DNA of 64,000 nucleotides from Lentilitoribacter sp. Alg239-R112 (GCF_900537175.1 NZ_LS999835.1:1-64000), one strand, 5' to 3'; counted from the stretch's first letter, positions 18,899-29,222 are shown. Program-made: numbers and translations. Notes: generated by a model from the sequence alone, not told the origin.

Positions 18899-19366
18899 TT
18901 ATGCAGCTAATTCTTCAACATCTGGGAAGAGTGAATCAAGCTCTAGGTAACAGATCATCTGATCATCAACCGGAATGATCGCACGTGTGAGCGAACGCTC
19001 AGCTTCCGGCAACACATCTGGTGCAGGCTGCAGATCTTCTTCCTTAACAGTGATCATGTCAGACACATTTTCAACCAAAAGACCAACAAGCTTATCAGCG
19101 ATGTTTGTCACAATAATCGCACTACGCTCTGTTGGTTTAATTGGCGATAAACCAAGACGAATAGCCATATCGATGACAGGAATAACTGACCCACGAAGGT
19201 TGATAACACCAAGAACGTGACTTGGTGAATGTGGCAACATTGTTGATGGTGCCCAGCCGCGAATTTCGCGAACCGCCATAATATTTACGCAGAATACCTG
19301 ATCCCCTAGATGAAACGATATAATTTCAATCTGGCCAGATTCTTTAACATCTGTTTGTTCGTTCAT
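18899..19366 (-). CDS. Orphan CheW-like coupling protein
   Basis: 155 aa from ATG 19366, with ggag 8 nt upstream (the frame opens further up). The single CheW domain shows IEIISFHLGDQVFCVNIMAV, VREIRGW, HVLGVINLRGSVIPVIDMAI and LVGLLVENVSDM, all standard. CheW links chemoreceptors to the kinase CheA. No cheA, receptor or other che gene is in the window, so this is either an orphan copy or works with a cluster elsewhere. The 266 bp to the TetR gene (19367-19632) shows nothing clear. Confidence 0.92.
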   Translation of the reverse strand: MNEQTDVKESGQIEIISFHLGDQVFCVNIMAVREIRGWAPSTMLPHSPSHVLGVINLRGSVIPVIDMAIRLGLSPIKPTERSAIIVTNIADKLVGLLVENVSDMITVKEEDLQPAPDVLPEAERSLTRAIIPVDDQMICYLELDSLFPDVEELAA

Positions 19367-19632
19367 AGTGAAATCTCCAAAATCCTCTAATCGAGCCCCA
19401 AGTCGCTCATGCATTTACTCTAAATTGCCACCATTAACCTTTGGATACGCACAAAGCTGTTATCTAACTGAATATGGAATACAGGCATGCTGTTTTACAG
19501 CTTCTAGGATGGGCGTCATGCTCGAGCCGTCAAATTTGGGCTTCCCAGATACTCCGATCATGCCTTCTCTCGGTTTCTAATTTGTTAATAGCCAGATATA
19601 ATTTTTAATACTGGTGCGAAACTGAATGAAAA

Positions 19633-20232
19633 TCACGTCTCAACAGTCAAGCCTTTTGCATAGATTGAGACGAAATTTTGAAGTTGCTCTTCCAAAGCAC
19701 CCCGGGAAATCGACATAAAGCGTTCTTGAAGATTAATTGCTATGATCCCGTGAACCGCTGAAAACAAAGTTCTTACCATTTGCGAGACTTCTTCCTGTTC
19801 AAGATCGGGCCGGAGCCTTAACAAAGGTGCAATAACTTTTGAGAAAGTTTCATTTGTTCGATCAAGATACCAATCCGGAATAGGCGTATTGTCATGCATC
19901 GTATGTGTAAAAAGCGATGTCCAGAGATTATAATTATCATACGCAAAGTTCATATAACGCTGAGCAAGGAGCCTCAAATTTTCTTCTGGATCTAAGTTTT
20001 CCGCGGGTTGTTGCCCAATACTTTCCGATAACATCATCAGGATGTGGCTATTTACATTTAAAATAAGATCATCAAGGTCTGTATAGGCATTATACAAACT
20101 GCCAAGCGAACAATCTGCCTCAATTGCAATATCACGTGCACGCAGACCAATAAGGCCATTTTTTTCAATTCTCCGAAACGCTGCATCAAATATACGTTGT
20201 TTCAGAAGATTTCGTTTCTCGTTGCGATTCAT
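19633..20232 (-). CDS. TetR-family repressor
   Basis: 199 aa from ATG 20232, which has an agag ribosome site. An alternative ATG at 20253 lies inside an operator palindrome and has no ribosome site. The N-terminal helix-turn-helix is typical (LIGLRARDIAIEADCSLGSL, YNAYTDLDDLI), followed by a helical ligand domain. It is divergent from the large LplT-PlsC-Aas fusion gene, and three identical-pattern palindromes lie between them. It therefore most likely represses itself and that lipid gene. The ligand may be a fatty acyl compound by analogy with other regulators of lipid genes; that is inference. Confidence 0.9.
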   Translation of the reverse strand: MNRNEKRNLLKQRIFDAAFRRIEKNGLIGLRARDIAIEADCSLGSLYNAYTDLDDLILNVNSHILMMLSESIGQQPAENLDPEENLRLLAQRYMNFAYDNYNLWTSLFTHTMHDNTPIPDWYLDRTNETFSKVIAPLLRLRPDLEQEEVSQMVRTLFSAVHGIIAINLQERFMSISRGALEEQLQNFVSIYAKGLTVET

Positions 20233-20246
20233 AATAAGCTCTTTTT

Positions 20247-20314
20247 TGAACATTGTTCATTTTTATGTTGAACACTGTTCATTTTTCGTCTATATCCAAT
20301 TTGAACATTGTTCA
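20247..20314. promoter_or_regulatory. Three TetR-type operator palindromes
   Basis: The 13-bp palindrome TGAACAnTGTTCA occurs three times: 20247-20259, 20269-20281 (central C instead of T) and 20302-20314. Start-to-start spacing is 22 and 33 bp, that is two and three helical turns, so all copies face the same side of the DNA. They fill the 173-bp gap between the divergent TetR gene and the LplT-PlsC-Aas gene. A further half site (TGAAC) follows at 20325-20329. Confidence 0.85.
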
Positions 20315-20405
20315 TATATTAAATATGAACCGTTTTGCAATGCAAAATCAAGTATGAAGTACGTATTTTGCTTGCATCAGATAAAATAAAAAGAAAGTCT
20401 GCATT

Positions 20406-23400
20406 ATGACGAATAACCTGATGACATCCAAGCGCTTTGCACCGCTATTTTGGACGCAATTTCTGTCCGCCTTCAATGACAACCTTGTCAAAAATACGCT
20501 TATTTTTCTTATTCTTTTTAAATTGGCAGCTGAAGAAGCAGCCTCCATGGTCACGATTGCCAGCGCAGTTCTCATTCTGCCATTCTTGTTATTTTCTGCC
20601 ATAGGTGGTGAAATCGCAGATAAATTTGATAAGGGTAAAGTTGCAGAACGCCTTAAGTTAATCGAAATTGGTGCTGCCATTGTTGCAGTTATCGGAATTG
20701 GCTTTTCTTCAATTTGGCTCTTGATGGTTGCCTTATTTCTATTTGGCTTTGTCTCTGCTCTATTTGGACCCGTCAAATATGGAATACTACCGGATCATAT
20801 AGAGGCCAGCGAGCTCCCAAAGGCAAATGCATGGGTCGAGGCTGGGACATTTCTTGCGATTCTTCTAGGTACAATTGTTGCAGGCTTCACCTTCCGCGAA
20901 GATGCCAGCATCTGGATATTTGGCCCAATGATGATGGGTTTTTCCATCATATGTTGGATTTTTAGCCGATATATTCCACAAACAGGTGCAGCGGAACCCG
21001 AGCTTCGTATCGACACTAATATATTCCGTTCTACAGGTCGATTATTGAGTGAACTGTGGGCACAAAATAAAATACTGCACGTAAGCTGGATGGTATCCTG
21101 GTTCTGGCTTATAGGTGCAATCGTCATGTCGCTCATGCCCACAATGGTGAAACAATTACTGGGCGGCCATGAGCTTGCTGTCACAGCTTATCTGGCAATA
21201 TTTGCAGTTTCAATTGGCTTAGGATCGGCATTTTCGGCGTGGTTATCTGCTGGCCGCATCGTTCTATTGCCTGCGCCAATTGGTACTGCGTTGATCGCAA
21301 TGCTTCTAGGCGTTCTTTCTATTATTTTATGGAACCTTGCACCGCTACCTCCTGTAAATTCCGTGTCAGATTTCTTTGCATCGGGACCAACTGTCGAAAT
21401 CGGGTTCATTTTAGGAGGATTGGCGATTGCTGGCGCTTTGATCGTCGTTCCAACATTTGCTGCTGTCCAAATGTGGGCACCCGAAAAAAATCGCGCTCGT
21501 GTGGTTGCTGCGGTTAATGTGCTCAATGCTTTGTTCATTGTGGTTGGTATTGGAATCGTGGCTGCCCTGCAGGCATTTGGTGCCACAATTCCCGAACTTC
21601 TTTTAGGTCTGGCCGTCATCAATATCATTGTCGCTGGCCTGATGCTTAAATACCAACCAACCAACCCACTGCGTGATCTTATTTCAATCATTCTTCGGTC
21701 ATTTCATCGTATGGAAATAATAGGCCTTGAGAATGTGGAAAAAGCAGGTCCCGCACCAATTATTGCGCTTAATCATGTGAGTTACCTCGATGGCGGGTTA
21801 GCACTATCACTCACGGAACAAGAACCTGTATTTGCTGTTGATCATAAAGTCTCTCAGAAATGGTGGGCAAAACCGTTTTTAAAACTTTGTAATTTTATGC
21901 CGCTTGATCCCTCAAAACCGATGGCAACGCGAACACTTATCAACGCGGTTGAAGATGGAAATCCTCTTGTGATATTCCCTGAGGGGCGCATCACCGTTAC
22001 GGGCGGCTTGATGAAAGTTTATGATGGTGCTGCGATGGTCGCGGATAAAACCAACTCAATGATCTTACCCGTTCGTATTGAGGGTCTTGAGCGTAGCTTA
22101 TTTTCCAAACTTAGCGTCCGCGAGATTAGGAAAGCCTTGTTTCCAAAGGTCAAGGTGACAATACTTGAACCAACAAGACTTGAAATACCAGAACGCTTAA
22201 AAGGCAAGGAACGCCGCACGGCTGCAGGCGCTGCACTTTATCAACTCATGTCTGATCTTGTTTTTCAAACCACGCCTATAGAGCAAACGGTTCCTGAAAA
22301 ACTCATCCTTGCTGCAAAGAAAGTAGGTTTGCGAAAGCTAGCCCTGCAAGACCCAACTTCCGGCAATATGAGTTATGGAACACTTTTAACTGGTGCATCT
22401 GTTATAGGCCGGCGCTTATCCAAAATGCTGCCGGGCGAAAAACATATCGGTGTTATGTTACCAAATGCAAATGGAGCAGCTGTTACAATATTTGGCCTGA
22501 TGTCCGCTGCAAAAATCCCAGCGATGATTAACTTTACTGCGGGTGCACGTAATATTTTGTCCGCCTGCAATGCGGCGGAAGTGAAAACCATTGTTAGCTC
22601 ACGCCTCTTTATCAAACATGCAAAATTGGAAGATTTAGTCGCCGAAATTGAACCTTATGTAGATATTATCTGGCTGGACGAAGTACGAAAAGAGATTTCA
22701 ATTTTTGAAAAACTTGTCGGATTTCTCACACGCACGAAAATCATAACGAAAAGCGAGGTAAATGACCCGGCTGCAATCCTCTTTACGTCAGGGTCAGAAG
22801 GTGTGCCCAAAGGTGTCGTATTAACCCATCGCAATATGCTGACTAATGTTGCGCAAGCCGCCGCACGCATAGATTTTAATCCATCTGATAAACTGTTTAA
22901 TGTGCTGCCAGTTTTCCATTCATTTGGGCTGACCGCTGGTACTGTCCTACCTCTTGTTTCAGGTGTTCCGGTTTACATGTACCCCTCACCATTGCACTAC
23001 CGCATTGTTCCCGAACTTGTTTACAGCTCAAACGCCACAATCATGTTTGGTACAGATACATTTCTATCTGGCTATGCGCGCACCGCAAATTCCTATGATT
23101 TCCGCTCACTGAGATATTGTTTTTCTGGCGCGGAACCTGTTCGCGCAAGCACACAAAAAACCTACATGGAAAAATTTGGCGTCCGAATTTTGGAAGGTTA
23201 TGGTGTTACCGAAACCGCTCCCGTGATCGCGCTCAATACACCGATGCATAACAGCCAGGGTAGCGTGGGACGCTTGTTGCCGGGCATAGAATATAAGCTC
23301 GAAAAAGTACCCGGCATCGATCAAGGCGGGCGGCTATTTATCAAAGGTGGCAACGTTATGGCAGGTTATTTGCTACACGATAAACCTGGTCAACTTCAGC

Positions 23401-23789
23401 CTCTACCTGATGGATGGCACGATACTGGAGACATTGTAACCATGGATGACATTGGTTTCGTCACAATCAAAGGCCGTGCAAAACGATTTGCTAAAATTGC
23501 CGGTGAAATGGTTTCTCTTGCCGCCATTGAAAAACTTGCGGGAGAAGTATGGCCTGAGCACTTAAATGTTGTTGTTTCAGTACCCGATGCTAAGAAGGGT
23601 GAGCGCATCATACTCATTACTGAATTTGAGGGCGCTGATCGCAAAGCGTTTATGGAGTATGCGCGATCACAAAATGCAATGGATTTAATGATCCCGGCGG
23701 AGATCAAAATTGATAGCGTACCTTTACTTGGTAGTGGAAAAATTGATTTTGTTGCGGCTCAAAAACTTGGATTAAATGAACCGGCTTAG
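20406..23789 (+). CDS. LplT-PlsC-Aas fusion: lysophospholipid transport and reacylation
   Basis: 1127 aa with three parts. Residues 1-420 form an MFS transporter like LplT ([16 protein letters not shown], many membrane helices). About 430-620 is a PlsC acyltransferase ([22 protein letters not shown]). About 640-1127 is an AMP-binding acyl-ACP synthetase ([37 protein letters not shown]). In E. coli, LplT flips lysophosphatidylethanolamine inward and the separate Aas reacylates it. Here all steps are in one chain. The same domain order is known from other proteobacteria. The divergent TetR gene and operators suggest ligand control. Confidence 0.92.
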   Translation: MTNNLMTSKRFAPLFWTQFLSAFNDNLVKNTLIFLILFKLAAEEAASMVTIASAVLILPFLLFSAIGGEIADKFDKGKVAERLKLIEIGAAIVAVIGIGFSSIWLLMVALFLFGFVSALFGPVKYGILPDHIEASELPKANAWVEAGTFLAILLGTIVAGFTFREDASIWIFGPMMMGFSIICWIFSRYIPQTGAAEPELRIDTNIFRSTGRLLSELWAQNKILHVSWMVSWFWLIGAIVMSLMPTMVKQLLGGHELAVTAYLAIFAVSIGLGSAFSAWLSAGRIVLLPAPIGTALIAMLLGVLSIILWNLAPLPPVNSVSDFFASGPTVEIGFILGGLAIAGALIVVPTFAAVQMWAPEKNRARVVAAVNVLNALFIVVGIGIVAALQAFGATIPELLLGLAVINIIVAGLMLKYQPTNPLRDLISIILRSFHRMEIIGLENVEKAGPAPIIALNHVSYLDGGLALSLTEQEPVFAVDHKVSQKWWAKPFLKLCNFMPLDPSKPMATRTLINAVEDGNPLVIFPEGRITVTGGLMKVYDGAAMVADKTNSMILPVRIEGLERSLFSKLSVREIRKALFPKVKVTILEPTRLEIPERLKGKERRTAAGAALYQLMSDLVFQTTPIEQTVPEKLILAAKKVGLRKLALQDPTSGNMSYGTLLTGASVIGRRLSKMLPGEKHIGVMLPNANGAAVTIFGLMSAAKIPAMINFTAGARNILSACNAAEVKTIVSSRLFIKHAKLEDLVAEIEPYVDIIWLDEVRKEISIFEKLVGFLTRTKIITKSEVNDPAAILFTSGSEGVPKGVVLTHRNMLTNVAQAAARIDFNPSDKLFNVLPVFHSFGLTAGTVLPLVSGVPVYMYPSPLHYRIVPELVYSSNATIMFGTDTFLSGYARTANSYDFRSLRYCFSGAEPVRASTQKTYMEKFGVRILEGYGVTETAPVIALNTPMHNSQGSVGRLLPGIEYKLEKVPGIDQGGRLFIKGGNVMAGYLLHDKPGQLQPLPDGWHDTGDIVTMDDIGFVTIKGRAKRFAKIAGEMVSLAAIEKLAGEVWPEHLNVVVSVPDAKKGERIILITEFEGADRKAFMEYARSQNAMDLMIPAEIKIDSVPLLGSGKIDFVAAQKLGLNEPA

Positions 23790-24538
23790 TAATCGACCGA
23801 CATGAAATATAAGGCAAAAGGCGGGGCTACTGGACCACAGGCGACCCGCTTTTTCGCTTCCAATGCTTTTGTGACATCATCGGCAGTCCATTTGCCCTCG
23901 CCGACCTTTTTTAATGTGCCGGCAAAAGATCTGATTTGATTATGCAAGAAAGCAGGTGCTGTTGCATGAAGCTCAATGAACTCAGTACCCTCAACAGCGA
24001 CTACATCCAATTTTTCAAGCAACCGAACAGGGCTTTTTGCCTGACAGCTTGTTGCCCGAAATGTTGTAAAATCATGAACACCAACCAATCGTTGGGCTGC
24101 CTCATGCATTTTTGCCACATCTAATTGTTTTGAAACATGAAATGCGCGATTTCTCTCCAAACCTGGATGTCCATGACGGCATAGATATCGATATAGATAA
24201 TGTCGACGCTTAGCAGAAAATCTCGCATGAAATTTACTATCGACCTCCTCAGCATCGATAATTGCGATACTATGATCTCCATGCTCTCTTAGAAAGGCGT
24301 TGATAGCACCCTGCACTGCCAATGGTTTTCTGTCTTTGGTAAGATCAAAATGTGCAACTTGACCACGTGCATGAACACGGGCATCCGTGCGCCCCGCACC
24401 ATAGACCACTGCATCCTCACCCAGAAAACCTAGAATTGCTTTCTCAATCGCCCCTTGAATAGATGGATAATTTGGTTGCCGTTGCCAACCAAAGTAGTCA
24501 GTCCCGTCATATTCAATCGTTATTTTATATCGAGGCAT
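23786..24538 (-). CDS. truA: tRNA pseudouridine synthase A
   Basis: 250 aa from ATG 24538 ([12 protein letters not shown], the family start). The catalytic Asp lies in [19 protein letters not shown]. Note Arg where many homologues have Gly (RTDAGVHA). It makes pseudouridine at positions 38-40 of the tRNA anticodon arm. Its stop overlaps the convergent LplT-PlsC-Aas stop by 4 bp. It is followed, in the leftward sense preceded, by fmt and def, all acting in translation. Confidence 0.95.
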   Translation of the reverse strand: MPRYKITIEYDGTDYFGWQRQPNYPSIQGAIEKAILGFLGEDAVVYGAGRTDARVHARGQVAHFDLTKDRKPLAVQGAINAFLREHGDHSIAIIDAEEVDSKFHARFSAKRRHYLYRYLCRHGHPGLERNRAFHVSKQLDVAKMHEAAQRLVGVHDFTTFRATSCQAKSPVRLLEKLDVVAVEGTEFIELHATAPAFLHNQIRSFAGTLKKVGEGKWTADDVTKALEAKKRVACGPVAPPFALYFMSVDY

Positions 24539-24550
24539 AAGTGTCACATA

Positions 24551-25486
24551 TCATGTTAATTTGGTGCCGGCATCTATTGTAACGCCGCGTAAAAAGCTTT
24601 GTGCGTCCATCTTCTTGCCACCTGCTTTTTGCAATTCTATCAGTTGAATTGCACCGTCCGCGCAGGCAATCGTCAGTTTGTCATCAATAACTTGCCCGAC
24701 TAAACTTGAATCAATAGAATCAACTATTTTAGATCTCAGAACCTTTACACGAACTGCCTTCTTACCTTCACCAAGCTCAAACCAAGCGCCTGGAAATGGT
24801 GAAAGACCCATAATATGACGATGCACGTCTTTCGCACTTTTCTCAAAATTAATGCGACATTCAGCTTTATCAATTTTCGCAGCGTAGGTAATGCCCTCTT
24901 CTTTCTGCTCAATCAATTCTATTTCGTTAGTTTCCAAAAGTTCCATGGCTTTGACCGCAAGCGGCCCACTAATATCCATCAATTGATCATGCAAGCTGCC
25001 TGCTGTCGTATCATCGGTAATATCTACTTTCTCAGACAATGCGTATGGTCCGGTATCAAGCCCAACGTCCATTTTCATAATCATCATGCCAGTTACATCA
25101 TCACCGGCCATAATAGCTCGTTGAATGGGTGCAGCGCCGCGCCAACGCGGCAACAAAGATGCATGACCGTTAAAACAACCATGTTTTGGGCTATCTAAAA
25201 TGGGTTTTGGCAATAAAAGACCATAGGCAACAACAATTGCGACATCTGCATCCAAGGCATCAAATCGAGATTGTTCTTCTTCTGGTTTCAAACTGATAGG
25301 TGTACGGACTTCTATACTATGCTTGTCCGCAAGCGCATGAACAGGCGACGGTTTTAGCTCGAGACCACGACGGCCTGCCGGGCGAGGTGGCTGGGTGTAA
25401 ACACAAACAATGTCATGACCAGCATCAATCAATGCTTTGAGTGTGGCAGTTGAAAATTCAGGCGTACCCATAAAGACTATACGCAA
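24551..25486 (-). CDS. fmt: Methionyl-tRNA formyltransferase
   Basis: 311 aa starting at TTG 25486; a strong aggagg 5 nt upstream and the family N-terminus ([15 protein letters not shown]) decide this start. The formyl-THF binding motif [18 protein letters not shown] and the catalytic DVGLDTGP region are intact, followed by the OB-like C-terminal domain. It formylates initiator Met-tRNA. It lies between truA and def; coupling with deformylase is the common arrangement. Confidence 0.96.
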   Translation of the reverse strand: MRIVFMGTPEFSTATLKALIDAGHDIVCVYTQPPRPAGRRGLELKPSPVHALADKHSIEVRTPISLKPEEEQSRFDALDADVAIVVAYGLLLPKPILDSPKHGCFNGHASLLPRWRGAAPIQRAIMAGDDVTGMMIMKMDVGLDTGPYALSEKVDITDDTTAGSLHDQLMDISGPLAVKAMELLETNEIELIEQKEEGITYAAKIDKAECRINFEKSAKDVHRHIMGLSPFPGAWFELGEGKKAVRVKVLRSKIVDSIDSSLVGQVIDDKLTIACADGAIQLIELQKAGGKKMDAQSFLRGVTIDAGTKLT

Positions 25487-25515
25487 TTGAACCTCCTAAG
25501 TTTTGAATTAAATGG

Positions 25516-26037
25516 TCAGAGCACTGCCGCGTTTTGTTTGGCAAGCTTTGTAAACTTCTTGATCACCATCTGACGCTTAAGCTTGGAGAGATAGTCAATG
25601 AACAGCACACCATTAAGATGGTCAATCTCATGTTGCAGACATGTTGCCATAAGCCCATCGGCTTCTATTGTTTGTGCCTTACCTGAAAGATCAAGATAGT
25701 TGACGGTAATAGCGGCAGGGCGCTCTACTTCGGCATAATATTCAGGAATCGACAGGCAGCCTTCCTCATAAACGTTCATTTCATCACTGTTTTTGACGAT
25801 CTCGGGATTGATGAAAACTTGCGGTGTTTTGTTATCTTCATCTTTAGACACATCAACGACTAGCATCTGGCGTGGAATACCGATCTGTATTGCTGCCAGG
25901 CCGATACCTGGCGCATCATACATTGTTTCCGTCATATCCGCAGCTAAACGCGTCAAATCATCATCGAAACGTTCAATAGGTGCAGATTTCTCGCGCAAGA
26001 CTGAATCTGGAAGTAGGACAATTGGCTTAATACTCAT
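25516..26037 (-). CDS. def: Peptide deformylase
   Basis: 173 aa from ATG 26037 ([18 protein letters not shown]). The frame runs 49 codons further upstream, but that extension has no family match. All three deformylase motifs are present: [21 protein letters not shown] (metal Cys) and [15 protein letters not shown] (two metal His, catalytic Glu). It removes the N-formyl group from nascent proteins. It is first in the def-fmt-truA operon and divergent from rmuC, with 113 bp between the starts. Confidence 0.96.
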   Translation of the reverse strand: MSIKPIVLLPDSVLREKSAPIERFDDDLTRLAADMTETMYDAPGIGLAAIQIGIPRQMLVVDVSKDEDNKTPQVFINPEIVKNSDEMNVYEEGCLSIPEYYAEVERPAAITVNYLDLSGKAQTIEADGLMATCLQHEIDHLNGVLFIDYLSKLKRQMVIKKFTKLAKQNAAVL

Positions 26038-26150
26038 GTGCGTTGAAATAGGGGGTTCAAGGTCTAAGGTCAATAATATATTTTGAGATCGGCGCCTCCC
26101 GTTCACCTTTTGATCTGACAAGCAAGAAAGAATCATATAATCTAGTTCGA

Positions 26151-27386
26151 ATGAACAATTTATCTGATTTCCTGTCGACGACAATTGTAACCTTGGGCGG
26201 GCTTAACATAAGTTTTGGGCAAGTTCTTGCGAGTGTTATTGCGCTTGTTGTCATAATGCTTGTTGCAATTTTTATACTGCTGTGGCGAGCATCAAACAAT
26301 CGGCATAAAGCGCGCGATCTTGAAATGCAAAACTCAATGGCCGCGCAATCTCAGATGAATGATCTTTTGAAAGTGCAGGCAGAGATGCAGGGTCGCATGA
26401 CGACCATGGCCGAGTTATTTGGCTCCCGACAGTCCGAACTTAATCAAAATATCAACAATCGACTCGATGGGATGAGCCAAAAACTTGGCAATTCACTTGT
26501 TGAACAAACCAAAGCCACCCATGAAAACCTATCTAAGTTGCAAGAACGTTTGGCCGTTATCGACACAGCACAAAACAATATTCAGACACTTGCGCAAAAT
26601 GTGGTTGGGTTACAAGCCATTTTATCAGACAAGCAAACGCGCGGTGCATTTGGCCAATCGCGGATGGAAACCATTATTAAAGATGGCCTTCCCATCGGGG
26701 CTTACCAATTCCAGACAACGCTATCCAACAGTTCTCGCCCCGACTGCACCGTAAAAATGCCAAATGATTCTCCGCATTTGGTTATCGATGCGAAATTTCC
26801 ATTAGAAGCATGGAATGCCATTAAGAAGGCTGCGGATGATCGCGCAACGACAGAGGCCTCCAGACAATTTCGTGCTGATATTGAGAAGCACATCAAAGAT
26901 ATTTCTGAAAAATATCTCATTGCAGGCGAGACCCAAGATACCGCATTCATGTTTGTACCATCTGAGTCTATTTTTGCTGAAATTCATGAGAATTTTGAAG
27001 GTGTTATTCAAAAGGCACACCGTTCCCGCGTTGTCATCGTGTCACCTTCGCTTCTTATGCTGTCGATACAGGTCATACAAGCGGTCCTGAAAGACGCACG
27101 GATGCGAGAGCAAGCCCATCTCATTCAAGGAGAGGTGATCCGCCTAATGGACGACATAGGCCGCCTAGATGATCGCGTGCGTAAATTACAAACACATTTT
27201 GGTCAAAGCCAGCGCGATATAGATCAGATTTTGACATCAACTGATAAAATTGCAAAACGTAGTGCTAAAATTGAAGACATGGATTTTCAAGATACCGATT
27301 CAGTTAATATTGAAAAACCCGAACAAAAACCAATTTCAGTCGTAAAGCCCGCTCAAGAAAAGGGACGGCTAAACTTAAGACCGTAG
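26151..27386 (+). CDS. rmuC: RmuC-type DNA recombination protein
   Basis: 411 aa. An N-terminal membrane helix (about 22-46) is followed by a coiled-coil stretch rich in Gln and Met (about 55-150). The RmuC nuclease-like core comes next ([48 protein letters not shown]). RmuC limits rearrangement at inverted repeats in E. coli; its exact activity is unsettled. The C-terminal tail is low complexity and charged. It stands alone between def and the ribokinase gene. Confidence 0.93.
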   Translation: MNNLSDFLSTTIVTLGGLNISFGQVLASVIALVVIMLVAIFILLWRASNNRHKARDLEMQNSMAAQSQMNDLLKVQAEMQGRMTTMAELFGSRQSELNQNINNRLDGMSQKLGNSLVEQTKATHENLSKLQERLAVIDTAQNNIQTLAQNVVGLQAILSDKQTRGAFGQSRMETIIKDGLPIGAYQFQTTLSNSSRPDCTVKMPNDSPHLVIDAKFPLEAWNAIKKAADDRATTEASRQFRADIEKHIKDISEKYLIAGETQDTAFMFVPSESIFAEIHENFEGVIQKAHRSRVVIVSPSLLMLSIQVIQAVLKDARMREQAHLIQGEVIRLMDDIGRLDDRVRKLQTHFGQSQRDIDQILTSTDKIAKRSAKIEDMDFQDTDSVNIEKPEQKPISVVKPAQEKGRLNLRP

Positions 27387-27410
27387 CATGGCGTAACCCG
27401 AGGAGTTTAC

Positions 27411-28307
27411 ATGATTAGCGTATTTGGATCAATAAATATGGATCTTATAGCAACGGCCGAGCGATTACCGCTGCCGGGCGAAACGGTGCATGGCGACAGC
27501 TTTTCTACCGCGCCGGGAGGCAAAGGCGCGAACCAGGCACTTGCCGCAACAAGAGCAGGTGCGAGCGTGAAGATGGCAGGCGCGGTTGGGCAAGATAATT
27601 TTGCAGAACCGGCATTAGAATTACTAAAATCAGCAGGTACAGATCTTAAATTTGTGAAAAGTGTTGAAGGGCCAACCGGAACGGCCCTTATTTTAGTCGG
27701 CAACGATGCCGAGAACATGATTGCTGTGATCGCAGGCGCAAATGGTAAAGTAAGTGTCGCGGATGTGGAGCCTCTGCTCAATAGTATGAATAAAGGTGAT
27801 AGTATCCTCTTGCAAATGGAGATCAGTGTCGATGCCGTAAAGGCAGCACTAGAAGGTGCGAAAACGCGAGGCATTCGCTCAGTCTTCAATATTGCACCCA
27901 TGAGCGATGATGTTATTGATATTGCCCCTCTTGCCGACATTATCGTGGCGAATGAAACTGAATTTGATCTTCTGATCGGAAAAGGTACTCTTTCAGCCGA
28001 AGATCGTATCATTGCAATGCGAAATTACCATCAAAAAACAAATCGCAGCCTAGTTATTACACTCGGCGGTGATGGCGTTATCGCTATTGACCAGGGACAA
28101 GAATATTCTGCACGCGGATTGACCATCAAACCAATTGATACTGTGGGCGCGGGTGATACATTTTGTGGTTATTTTACTCAAGCATTAGATGCTGGTTTTG
28201 ATTTTGGCTCAGCTCTTGAACGTGCGGCAATTGCCGGGTCTCTCGCCTGCCTTAAAGCTGGTGCTCAACCGGCTATACCGATGGCAGATGATTTGGATGC
28301 TCTCTAG
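27411..28307 (+). CDS. rbsK: Ribokinase
   Basis: 298 aa PfkB-family sugar kinase. Near the N-terminus is FGSINMDLIATAERLPLPGE, then the substrate-binding APGGKGANQALAATRAGA, and the C-terminal PfkB signature DTVGAGDTFCGYF with the catalytic Asp. These match ribokinase, which makes ribose 5-phosphate from ribose. No ribose transporter or rbsD is adjacent, but the gene fits the nucleoside and pentose salvage theme of the window. The start has ggag 6 nt upstream. Confidence 0.9.
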   Translation: MISVFGSINMDLIATAERLPLPGETVHGDSFSTAPGGKGANQALAATRAGASVKMAGAVGQDNFAEPALELLKSAGTDLKFVKSVEGPTGTALILVGNDAENMIAVIAGANGKVSVADVEPLLNSMNKGDSILLQMEISVDAVKAALEGAKTRGIRSVFNIAPMSDDVIDIAPLADIIVANETEFDLLIGKGTLSAEDRIIAMRNYHQKTNRSLVITLGGDGVIAIDQGQEYSARGLTIKPIDTVGAGDTFCGYFTQALDAGFDFGSALERAAIAGSLACLKAGAQPAIPMADDLDAL

Positions 28308-28348
28308 AGATCAGTTAGATCTGCAGATTCTGGTTTGACTTTTAACGC

Positions 28349-28377
28349 CTTGAAAAGATCTCTCTTGACCTCCATAT
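28349..28377 (+). promoter_or_regulatory. RpoH (sigma-32) type heat-shock promoter
   Basis: CTTGAAA at 28349-28355, a 13-bp spacer, and CCTCCATAT at 28369-28377 match the sigma-32 consensus (CTTGAAA, N11-15, CCCCATNT) closely. Transcription would start near 28384, giving a leader of about 50 nt in front of the Hsp20 gene. Confidence 0.8.
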
Positions 28378-28383
28378 ATAGGG

Positions 28384-28432
28384 CAAGGTGCCGAATTCGG
28401 GCCTTGAACTTGTTGCTTGAATTGAGGACAAA
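28384..28432 (+). promoter_or_regulatory. ROSE-like RNA thermometer in the Hsp20 leader
   Basis: The leader can form two hairpins. The first uses AAGG and CCG at 28385-28393 with CGG and CCTT around 28398-28404, around an AATT loop. The second pairs TTGCT (28413-28417) with the AGGA ribosome site (28425-28428) just before ATG 28433. A UUGCU-to-AGGA pairing with a short loop is the hallmark of ROSE elements, which mask the ribosome site of small heat-shock genes in rhizobia at low temperature. The leader is shorter than classical ROSE elements. Confidence 0.7.
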
Positions 28433-28861
28433 ATGACACGTATGGCACCATTCTCTAGCCCATTGCTACTTGGATTTGAAGCGATGGAAAAAACGCTGGA
28501 ACGCGTTGCGAAGGGCGCAGAAGGCTATCCACCCTATAATATAGAGCGCATTCACTCAGACACATCAGATCGGGCTGAAAAGTTGCGCATTACTCTCGCT
28601 GTTGCCGGATTTTCCGAAGATGAGCTTGATGTAACAACTGAGGAAAACCAGCTCTATATTCGTGGTAAACAAATTGATAATCAAGAGCGCGATTTTCTCT
28701 ATCGCGGCATTGCTGCACGGCAGTTTCAGCGGGTTTTTATTCTCGCCGATGGTATGCAAATTGGTGGCGCTGAATTAAAAAACGGCATGCTCTCAGTTGA
28801 TCTTATCAGACCAGAACCGGAACGGATGATAAAGAAAATTAACATTTCTGTATCAAACTAA
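28433..28861 (+). CDS. Small heat-shock protein, Hsp20/IbpA family
   Basis: 142 aa. A short N-terminal arm (SSPLLLGFEAMEKTLERVAK) precedes the alpha-crystallin domain (YNIERI, LRITLAVAGFSEDELDVTTE, YLYRGIAARQFQRVF-like segment, and LKNGMLSVDLIRP, which is the conserved end of the domain). It is an ATP-independent holdase that binds unfolded proteins. Both an RpoH-type promoter and a ROSE-like thermometer precede it, so expression should rise on heat shock at two levels. A DUF1150 gene follows. Confidence 0.94.
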   Translation: MTRMAPFSSPLLLGFEAMEKTLERVAKGAEGYPPYNIERIHSDTSDRAEKLRITLAVAGFSEDELDVTTEENQLYIRGKQIDNQERDFLYRGIAARQFQRVFILADGMQIGGAELKNGMLSVDLIRPEPERMIKKINISVSN

Positions 28862-28875
28862 GCCTATCATTCAAT

Positions 28876-28901
28876 AAGCAAGGTGATTCTAACACTTGCT
28901 T
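28876..28901 (+). other. Hairpin between hsp20 and DUF1150 genes
   Basis: AAGCAAG (28876-28882) pairs with CTTGCTT (28895-28901), 7 bp, with two more pairs possible across a bulge. A second small stem (TGTGAT/ATCACA) follows at about 28916-28935. There is no T run, so this is not a standard terminator; it may stabilise the hsp20 mRNA 3' end or set the ratio to the downstream gene. Confidence 0.45.
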
Positions 28902-28957
28902 GAGGAATCGCGTGTTGTGATCATGAAGCATCACAGCTCCCAAACATGGAGAGACAA

Positions 28958-29215
28958 ATGCTTTCAATCTATGAAAATGACATCGAAACGGCTGATGAAT
29001 TCGCACTCATGGGTGCTGGTGAAGTTGCCTATATTCGTAAAATATCGTCTGAAGAAGTTAATGAACGCTTCCCAATGGAAGAAGAACTTGAGCCGGGCCA
29101 AGAGCTATGGGCCTTGTTTGCCGCCGATGGAACACCAATTTATCTTAGTGATGACCGCACTCGTACGTTCTTTCGAGCGGCAGAAGATGAACTTTCCCCT
29201 GTGACATTGCATTAG
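28958..29215 (+). CDS. DUF1150 family small protein
   Basis: 85 aa from ATG 28958, preferred because ggaga lies 5-9 nt upstream; an ATG at 28946 would add four residues. The acidic protein contains FALMGAGEVAYIRKISSEEV and LWALFAADGTPIYLSDDR, which match DUF1150, a family of small alphaproteobacterial proteins often encoded beside hsp20 genes. Function is unknown; the neighbourhood suggests a stress role. Confidence 0.85.
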   Translation: MLSIYENDIETADEFALMGAGEVAYIRKISSEEVNERFPMEEELEPGQELWALFAADGTPIYLSDDRTRTFFRAAEDELSPVTLH

Positions 29216-29222
29216 GGGAAAG
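29192..29222 (+). terminator. Possible terminator overlapping the DUF1150 stop
   Basis: CTTTCCCCT (29192-29200) and AGGGGAAAG (29214-29222) form a 9-bp perfect stem enclosing the last codons and stop codon. No T run follows, so it may act as a 3' stabiliser rather than a true terminator. Confidence 0.45.

Noticed and set aside
20232..20253. Upstream ATG (20253) as start of the TetR gene
   Set aside because: It overlaps an operator palindrome and has no ribosome site; ATG 20232 has agag in front.
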